DNA of 5,887 nucleotides from Patescibacteria group bacterium UBA6489 (lineage in GTDB: Bacteria > Patescibacteriota > Gracilibacteria > BD1-5 > UBA6164). Made by a program: the position numbers and the translations under genes. Location of the stretch: assembly GCA_002435385.1 (NCBI GenBank), contig DJMN01000041.1:1-5887 (forward strand). The letters run 5' to 3'. Positions within the stretch are counted from its first letter, which is position 1, and each line of letters begins with the position of its first letter. Shown one piece after another: positions 1-5,887 of the stretch. The notes beneath the pieces were generated by a model. The model did no database searches, was not told the origin of the DNA, and saw only the letters and a program-made list of their open reading frames with translations.

Positions 1-23
1 TACACACTTTAATGCACACTCCC

Positions 24-64
24 ATAATTTTACAAAAACTTGTAGAATTATTTTTTTGTTTTTG
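24..64 (+). terminator. Intrinsic terminator for an off-window gene on the left
   Basis: Bases 24-35 pair with 40-51 around an AAAC loop, giving a 12-bp AT-rich stem with one T-G wobble. An almost pure T-run follows directly (51-64, broken by one G). This is the expected layout for a + strand terminator. Read on the minus strand, the wobble becomes an A-C mismatch and no U-run follows the stem, so it is a weaker terminator for the PH-domain gene, whose stop lies at 81-83. It probably separates two convergent genes. The upstream gene is outside the window and no part of it could be identified in bases 1-23. Confidence 0.6.
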
Positions 65-80
65 ATTAACCTATAATTTT

Positions 81-2561
81 TTATTCATTATCAACTTTTA
101 ATAACTCATATATATCACGGAAATTAGAAATATTTTTTATTGAAAGCTCTTTACTTCAGCTTCATAAGGTATAAACTCATACACTACCATTTTTAAATAT
201 TTTATTAACAAATCACTGTTGTTTATCTATAAAGTTAAATCTTTTGTATAAAATACTATGTTTTCTTTTATAAATAATTCAAGAAGCAAAAACAAGTCTA
301 TCTTTTTCAAAATCATAATTTTTTACTTTTATAGACCAAATAATCCATCATAAAACAAATATTCAGAATAAAATAATTACTGGGATGATAATTACTAATA
401 TATAAATTACATTAGGTTCTCAAGATATTATTAACATAGAAGCTAAAAGCAAAACAAATCATAAGGAAATGATAGTAGACAGTATAGAGTTTCAAACATC
501 TTCCTTAGATGTGTTTAACACTTCATTATCTAATTCCTTTGAATTAAGAATAGTATCAACTTCCTCATGAGTTTTGAAAGTATCTGTTACATAAGACATC
601 TTTATAGAATTTGATGAAATTATTCCTCCAGCTTGAGCTCAATCAGATAAAAGAGTAACAAGATTAGCTTTTCTTCTATTTCTTTGTTGTACCATCTGTT
701 CTCAAGCAATATTTAGATAAAAATCTCAGTTTTTAGATAAAGGATATTTTCTAGATTTCAATCATTTTATATGCCTCAAAAGAGCATATCTACTAGAAAC
801 AAAAATTATTCAAGATTTGGATTTTATATAGTTATTATAAATATTTTGTATGTATCTTTTTTCAGAGAAATAATATTTATTATAAATAAACTTTGTTAGA
901 TAAATCAAAGCAATAGGAAACATTACAATGGCAAAGATAGCAAGAATAAGATAGTTTACATAATATTCCTCCTCAATAGGAAAATCAAAGATAGCAAAAA
1001 ATAGAAAAGCAGCAATGAAAACACATATGATACTCCACACGACAAGAGTTATTCCAAGAGTTGCTTTAAAATAATCTGCAGTATTAAAGTTTACATCTAC
1101 TTTTTTTACTAACTCATCTTTTCATCAATTATTTATCCCTATTTTTCTTAAAACATCACTTTGTAAGTTTTTAGTCTTTTTTATATTCCTAAAAACAATA
1201 GGCATATTAGAACCAATAGAATAAAATTTTATACTACATGTACCAAACATTTTATCAATAAGAGATTCTATAAATTCTACATTTGTTATTTTTTCAACAC
1301 TAAAAGTATTTTGTCTTTTATTAAAAAATTCAAAGGTCATTTCTATAGAAGATTTCTTTATCTTATACTTTGTGAAATTTACATTTATAATTTGAGCAAA
1401 AAGTGCAACAAAGAAAAGAGGAGTGAAAGGGGGAATTAAAAGTATAAAAATAGGGATTAAAGTTTTTTGAGGATTCATACTAAAATCAGCGGTAAATTCT
1501 TTATCATAATCTAAAGATTCCTCAAGCTTATTCTTAAATCAAACAAGAGATTCTGCTTTTTCTGATTTAGTTTCTTCTTCTGTATCTCTTTTATGCATTA
1601 TTGTATGTTCTTTTAGATATCTGATATTTTTCATCATCTTATCTCCATCAACCATGTTCTTAAATAGAACCCTATTGCTTGCTCATTCAGAACTTACTAT
1701 AACATCATGAAGACCAAATATTTTGCTAAGAAAGCTTTGAGTATTCTCTGTATCGGAAACACTTTCCATAGGAATAAACGCATAATGCTTACTTAAAAAA
1801 CCTTCTGTATAAAAGATTGAATCAGAAAAAACATCATATTTTCTATTTTTTAAATCCAAATATGAAAGTATAGAATATATAGTAATAGTAATAAGATATA
1901 ATATTCCTATCATCATTAAAGGAATAATAAACTGTTCAGGATCTATATTAGCTTCTTCATCTCATAGAATTGCTGCTCACATATAAAAGAATATAAAAGT
2001 CAGTCATAGAGCTTTTGAAAAAACTTCTCAAATCACTCAAAGTATATGAGGTCTTGCTTCTTGAACCAGTTTGTCTTTTTTTAGTTGAAATCAACAATTT
2101 TTCATTTTTTCCTGAATTTCTTCATAGATTCAAAGAGTATTTTCAATATTTGAGAGCTTTACTCTTCAAGTGGAACTTCAAGCAGTTTTTATAATAAGAT
2201 CTCCTGTATCAAATATTTTATTTTGCAAAAATGGTAAACTAGCTTTTACTAAGACAATTTTATCAAGATTTATCTCTACACTTGAATCAGAAAAAATACT
2301 TCAATAATGATATATTATCTTTTTATTTGTTATTTCGTATTTTTCCTTTTTGTACTTAATAATGGCAAATATATATCAAATAAAAGCTAAAAATATAGGT
2401 ATGAGAATGTAGGAAAAATATATGCTATCTATTGTTAATCAGGCTATAACTAAAGCAAAAGATAAGATACTTGAAATAATTATTATAGAACTATTGAAAA
2501 TCACATAACTATTTTTATTTGGTTTGATATTTATATGATTAGCGTTTTCTTGAGTCGACAT
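81..2561 (-). CDS. Large multi-pass membrane protein with repeated bacterial PH (bPH_2) domains
   Basis: This is an 826-residue protein when UGA is read as Gly (about 31 in-frame UGA); the real stop is TAA at 81-83. It resembles YdbS/YdbT-type membrane proteins, whose biochemical role is poorly known. Membrane hairpins alternate with bPH_2-like domains: TM about 20-43 and 47-68, then PH1 about 74-152; TM about 178-199 and 212-235, then PH2 about 241-316; TM about 367-391, then PH3 about 398-475; TM about 499-525 and 537-557, then PH4 about 560-672; TM about 692-712 and 717-742, then PH5 about 748-822. PH5 is the clearest: it has YDFEKDRLVFASGIIYKR, then QQGFVNKIFKNGSV and VYTLGS. PH4 is divergent and has a polar insert at about 621-650. 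A linker at about 317-360 is rich in charged residues. ATG at 2561 is chosen because an in-frame TAA lies three codons upstream and a consensus -10 box lies about 32 bp upstream. No Shine-Dalgarno is visible. The domain family is well supported; the cellular role is unknown. Confidence 0.88.
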
Positions 2562-2592
2562 TTTTATTTAGTTAAGAATATATTATTACCAC

Positions 2593-2620
2593 ATTATAGG
2601 GAAAGAAAAGTGTAATGCAA
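2593..2620 (-). promoter_or_regulatory. Promoter of the PH-domain membrane protein gene
   Basis: On the minus strand a perfect TATAAT occupies 2598-2593. A weak -35 candidate, TTGCAT, lies at 2620-2615, 16 bp upstream. A transcript starting near 2586 would have a leader of about 25 nt before the ATG at 2561. The -10 is strong and the -35 matches only in its first three bases. The element is back-to-back with the promoter for the SLH-repeat gene. Confidence 0.6.
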
Positions 2621-2629
2621 TTTAAAACT

Positions 2630-2657
2630 TTTACATTAAATTAAATATAAATATAAT
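2630..2657 (+). promoter_or_regulatory. Promoter of the SLH/DKNYY surface protein gene
   Basis: TTTACA (2630-2635) and TATAAT (2652-2657) are separated by 16 bp, a good match to a housekeeping bacterial promoter. Transcription would begin near 2664, giving a leader of about 44 nt before the ATG at 2708. The two divergent -35 boxes are about 10 bp apart, so one regulator bound between them could affect both genes; no such operator was identified. Confidence 0.62.
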
Positions 2658-2666
2658 TTTTTGAAG

Positions 2667-2681
2667 CTTATTTAAAATAAG
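2667..2681 (+). other. Small inverted repeat in the leader of the SLH/DKNYY gene
   Basis: CTTATTT and AAATAAG form a perfect 7-bp inverted repeat around a single central A, just downstream of the predicted transcription start. It could be an operator half-site pair or a weak RNA hairpin. In sequence this AT-rich it could also be chance, and no function is assigned. Confidence 0.25.
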
Positions 2682-2707
2682 TGTTATTTAAATTTTAAAA
2701 CAACATT

Positions 2708-5365
2708 ATGGACAAAAAAACATTATTTGTAACAATACTTTTATTGTTAACTTCTACAACATTTGCAGACTTTTCAGATGTATCAAGTGACTATCCATAT
2801 ATAGAGGCAATAAACTATGCAAAAGAAAATAACATAGTTAATGGATACAAAGACTGAACTTTTCAACCGGAAAATAAAATTACTAGAGAAGAATTCACAA
2901 AAATTATCATAAAGGCAAATTTCCTAGATAGTGAAATATATGGAGAAGATTGTTTTTCAGATGTAGACTGATGAGATTTTGAAAAATATATATGTACAGC
3001 CAAAAGAGAAGAAATAGTAAAGGGTTATAATAATGAGATAATTTATGAAGAAAATATAGAAGCGGTTGCTTTACCAGAGCCATACAAAAAATTTGCTCCT
3101 AAAGATAATATTACTTTTTTAGAGGCAAGTAAAATCATACTTCTTTGAATGTGAAAGCAAAATGAGGTATGAAGTGAAGAATGATTATGAAAATATGCTA
3201 GATATTTAAGCGAAAAAAGGGCTATTCCTACATCAATAAGAAGTGAAAATTCATATATAAATAGATGAGAAATGGTAGAAATTATTTGGAGGTTAAAAGA
3301 ATCAATAGAAAATAAACCATCTTTTTTATATGAAGGTTGTGGATTTTCTTTTGAGTACAGTATTTATAATAATATAATTTACGATTATAACAATAAATTA
3401 TCTTGAATAGATGCAGAGACTTTTGAAGCATTTTGTAACTATACAAAAGATAAAAATGGTGTCTATTATAATGGAAAAAAGATGATTTGAGTAGACCCAG
3501 AAACATTTGAGGCAATTTGATCACATTATATAAAAGATAAAGATGCAGTATATAGTTGATCCGAAAAGCTAGAATGAATCGATCCAGAAACTTTTGAACT
3601 TTTAGGAGAAGATTATTCAAAAGACAAAAATTGAGTTTACTTGGAAGATGAAAAAATAGAATGAGTAGATTCAGAAACTTTTGAAGTAATCTCATGGCGT
3701 TATACAAAGGATAAAAATAGTGTTTATTATTTGGGAAGAGAGATGCCATTATGTAATCCAAACTCATTTATAGAAATAAGGGTATGATATTCTTACTGAT
3801 TTTCAAAAGATGAAAATCATGTCTATTATGAGTGAAAACTTATAGAATGACTGGATCCTCAAACATTTGATTTTATAGATTATAGTTATGTAAGAGATAA
3901 GGACTCAGTTTTTTATGAGGATTGAGATTCAAATAGTCTACAACTTGTAGAATGAGCAGATCCAAATACATTTGTAAATCTTGATCGGTGATATGCCAAA
4001 GATAAAAACTATGTTTACTACAAAAGAGTTAGATATGAAGAGATAGATGTGGAAACATTTGAGGTAATGGAATATGACTATGCAAAAGATAAAAATGCTG
4101 TTTATTATAGAGAATGGAGTTCTCTAGTAAAAATTGAGTGATGTGATGCTTCTACTTTTGAAATAATAGATGAATCATATGCTAAAGATAAAAACTATAT
4201 TTATAGAAGAAAAGATAATTCTCTAATTAGAGATGAGTTTATATGAGCAACCGAAGAATTTGATTTAGATACTTTTGAAGTTTTAGGTAATTGATATACA
4301 AAGGATAAGGATAATGTTTATTATAACGAAGAAATAATATCATGAGCAAATCCAGAGACTTTTCAGGTTATAGACTATAATTATTCAAAGGATAATAGTA
4401 ATGTATATTATAAAGATAGAGACTATGAGTCTGTAAAAATTATAGAATGAGCAGATCCAAATACATTTGAAATTTTAAATTGGGGATACTCAAAAGATGA
4501 TAATTACCTTTTTTATAACTGAGAAAAATATGAAGAAATAGATGTAAAAACATTTCAAATTTTAGAGGAGGATTATGCAAAAGATAAAAATTCAGTTTAT
4601 TTTAGATATAACAAGTATTTAGAAAAAATTGAATGAAGTAATCCTAATGAATTTGAGATAATAGATTCTAATTTTGCAAAAGATGATAAATATATATATA
4701 TCAGTTCAGACGATTATGAATGAAACGAAGATAAATTTTTATGAATAACTGATTATTTTGATACAGAGACTTTTGAAGTTCTATCTTGTGAACGGTTTTG
4801 GTGAATGGATCACTTATCTTATGCAAAGGATAAAAATAATGTTTATTCTGTTCATATAGATAATTACAATTATAGTATTCTAGAGATAGAATGAGTTGAC
4901 GTAGAAACATTTGAACCAATAAATTGATATTATTGAATAGATAAAAATTATGTTTATTTAAAAAAATTAGAACGGGAAAAAATAGAATGAGTTGATTTAG
5001 AAACTCTTGAATTTCTTGATTATTGATATTACATAAAAGATAAAGACAATGTTTATTATGGTTATACAAAAATAGAATGAGCAGACCCAGAAACATTTGA
5101 ATCTGATGAATATTATGCAAGAGATAAAAATAATGTTTATTATAGGTGAATTAAGATAGAATGAGCAGATACTAAAACATTTATAAGCCTTAGTCATAAT
5201 TATCTCAGAGATGAAAATAATATCTATATAGAAGCTAATTCTGAGATAAAGAAAATAGAATGAATAGATATAGAAAGTTTTGAACTAATTAATTCTTATA
5301 CCATAAGAGATAAAGACAACTGTTATTATTTAGATGAAATAGTTGATATGTCAGAATGTGAATAG
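2708..5365 (+). CDS. Secreted SLH-domain surface protein with about 20 DKNYY repeats
   Basis: This is an 885-residue protein when UGA is read as Gly (about 42 in-frame UGA); the stop is TAG. Residues 1-20 form a signal peptide (basic start, Leu-rich core, cleavage after TFA). SLH1 spans about 21-71, with FSDV, YPYIEAINYAKENNIVNGY and DGTFQPENKITREEF, whose Gly50 is UGA. SLH2 spans about 82-148 and is degenerate and stretched. A third SLH-like segment at about 159-198 ends in INRGEMVEIIWRL. Residues about 230-877 are an array of DKNYY-type repeats, each close to IEGADPETFEVL followed by YAKDKNxVYY. The tail is short and acidic. SLH domains normally bind secondary cell-wall polymer, so the protein probably sits on the cell surface; the role of DKNYY repeats is not known. 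ATG at 2708 is supported by the signal peptide and by an in-frame TAA at 2696. No Shine-Dalgarno is visible. It has its own promoter, is divergent to the PH-domain gene, and is followed by a hairpin terminator. Some units are eroded, for example unit 5 (LCNPNSF) and unit 14. Confidence 0.93.
3395..5338 (+). repeat. Array of about 20 DKNYY-type coding repeats
   Basis: The units are about 28-45 residues long and diverged, and lie end to end without frame changes. Each has a Gly-Asp-x-x-Thr-Phe core (GADPETFE type), a variable 6-10 residue stretch, then Y-A/S/T-K-D-K-N-x-V-Y-Y and a variable turn. Spacer lengths differ between units (for example longer turns after units 9, 14 and 15). At DNA level, variants of ATAGAATGAGCAGA and AAAGATAAAAAT-GTTTATTAT recur throughout. 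The strongest resemblance between units is near 5035-5180. The array is part of the protein and is not a CRISPR or satellite. Confidence 0.9.
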
Positions 5366-5417
5366 AAAAGTGATTGTAAAGTTTCAGAGGAAAATGAGTA
5401 AAAGAATCAAGAAAATT

Positions 5418-5444
5418 TTTACAAATAAAAATAATACATATACT
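5418..5444 (+). promoter_or_regulatory. Possible promoter for the downstream secreted protein
   Basis: TTTACA (5418-5423) and TATACT (5439-5444) are 15 bp apart, slightly short of the usual spacing. A start near 5451 would place the 11-bp hairpin at the very 5' end of the mRNA for the gene at 5504. The spacing and the AT-rich background make this tentative. The alternative is that the downstream gene relies on read-through of the terminator. Confidence 0.3.
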
Positions 5445-5449
5445 AAAAA

Positions 5450-5491
5450 CAAAGGAGCAAAAAGATTGCTCCTTTGATTACTTATTTTTTT
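5450..5491 (+). terminator. Intrinsic terminator after the SLH/DKNYY gene
   Basis: CAAAGGAGCAA (5450-5460) pairs perfectly with TTGCTCCTTTG (5466-5476), giving an 11-bp stem around the 5-nt loop AAAGA. It is the most GC-rich structure in the intergenic DNA. Seven T's follow at 5485-5491, but 8 bases separate them from the stem, so termination may be partial. It lies 84 nt after the TAG of the SLH gene and ends 12 nt before the ATG of the next gene. It could also act as a 5'-leader hairpin for that gene. The rest of the 138-bp gap shows nothing else clear. Confidence 0.68.
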
Positions 5492-5503
5492 AAACATTGT
5501 CTT

Positions 5504-5887
5504 ATGAAAAGATTATTATGTGCACTATTAATCTTATTTCTAACCATATCTCAACTACAAGTCTGAATTTTACAGACATATGCAGACTACACAGCAGAAC
5601 TAACTGCTACAAAACAGGAAACCACACAAACACTAGAACAAGTATGAACACTAGTCGATAAAGTAGTGGAAAAACTAGAAGAAAAAACTAACAACAAAAC
5701 AAGACTCTCTCAAAAACAACAAGAAATACAAAAATACTTAGAAAAAACAAAAGAAGAAATACAAGAAGAAACTTCTTCAACAGATATAAAAGAAAAACTA
5801 AAAAAAGCTAAAAAAACAATAGTCTTAAAAGTCATTTCTTGAATGACAAACTACAAAAATATAGAAGACAACCTATCAACAATAAAA
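5504..5887 (+). CDS. Secreted, probably coiled-coil protein of unknown function (3' end off window)
   Basis: The first 128 codons are present and the frame is still open at the right edge. Residues 1 to about 26 are a signal peptide (MKRLL, then a hydrophobic stretch, likely cleavage after QTYA). The mature part is very rich in Lys, Glu, Gln and Thr with spaced Leu/Ile/Val (for example LEQVGTLVDKVVEKLEEK), consistent with a long alpha-helical coiled coil. Three UGA codons are read as Gly (VGI, VGT, SGM), and no GGN codon occurs in this part. The coding strand is A- and C-rich and G-poor, unlike the SLH gene before it. ATG at 5504 is chosen because the signal peptide begins there; an in-frame TAA lies at 5444-5446, with no closer ATG. 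There is no Shine-Dalgarno. I do not recognise the family. It may be envelope-associated or act as an extracellular spacer. Confidence 0.82.

Noticed and set aside
31..44. Minus-strand terminator of the PH-domain gene.
   Set aside because: The stem gains an A-C mismatch on this strand and no U-run follows it, so the + strand reading is much better. A weak two-way role is not excluded.
810..1916. Three separate small minus-strand genes (1916-1683, 1478-1125, 1040-810), or a decaying pseudogene.
   Set aside because: All three are in the same frame and interrupted only by TGA. Read as glycine they join into one 826-residue protein with coherent PH domains from 2561 to 81.
3282..3767. A 161-residue minus-strand open frame.
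   Set aside because: It is antisense to the repeat array of the SLH/DKNYY gene. Its Leu/Tyr/Asn-rich periodic translation mirrors the sense repeats, and it has no recognisable domain or promoter.
4701..5197. Two overlapping minus-strand open frames (5120-4701 and 5197-4997).
   Set aside because: They are antisense shadows of the same repeat array. Their internal repetition comes from the sense-strand units.
3395..5338. CRISPR array or non-coding tandem repeat.
   Set aside because: Repeat units vary in length and sequence, have no constant repeat with unique spacers, and maintain one open frame with amino-acid-level conservation.
2708..5365. UGA as tryptophan (code 4, mycoplasma-like).
   Set aside because: Trp would fall in the SLH DGTF loop and in every IEGxD repeat position, against family consensus, and UGG already supplies Trp in the same genes.
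5394..5531. A 45-residue plus-strand frame (TGA as Gly) starting MSKRIKK, with an AGAGG stretch just upstream and a hydrophobic segment.
   Set aside because: It runs through the terminator hairpin and overlaps the better-supported start at 5504 by 28 bases. The hydrophobic part comes from the T-run region, and it has no recognisable family.

Overview
The window is strongly AT-rich and only makes sense with UGA read as glycine (genetic code 25). In the standard code it breaks into small fragments. With UGA as Gly, three long frames open and carry recognisable domains. The in-frame UGA codons fall where the protein families require glycine: the GYxDGTF loop of an SLH domain, the NGSVxVYTxGS hairpin of a bacterial PH domain, and the IEGADPETF step of DKNYY repeats. 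Tryptophan is written UGG, so this is not the UGA=Trp code of mycoplasmas. UGA=Gly is known from the Candidate Phyla Radiation lineages Gracilibacteria and Absconditabacteria (SR1). The window most likely comes from one of these; I cannot tell which.

Layout from left to right. A hairpin plus T-run at 24-64 looks like a + strand terminator for a gene lying off the left edge. A minus-strand gene (2561 down to 81) encodes an 826-residue integral membrane protein in which membrane hairpins alternate with bPH_2-like (YdbS/YdbT-type) domains. I count five such modules, the fourth carrying an insertion. A 146-bp intergenic region holds two back-to-back sigma-70-like promoters. A plus-strand gene (2708-5365) encodes an 885-residue secreted protein with a signal peptide, about three N-terminal SLH segments and about 20 DKNYY-type repeats. 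After a perfect 11-bp hairpin with a T-run (5450-5491), a third gene starts at 5504 and runs off the right edge. It encodes a secreted, lysine- and glutamate-rich, probably coiled-coil protein.

All three products are predicted to be at the cell envelope. The SLH protein is probably held on the cell wall or S-layer and displays a long repeat array. The PH-domain protein sits in the membrane. The third is exported. A shared envelope role for the divergent pair is inferred from their promoter arrangement and localisation. No RNA gene, mobile element or CRISPR array was seen.
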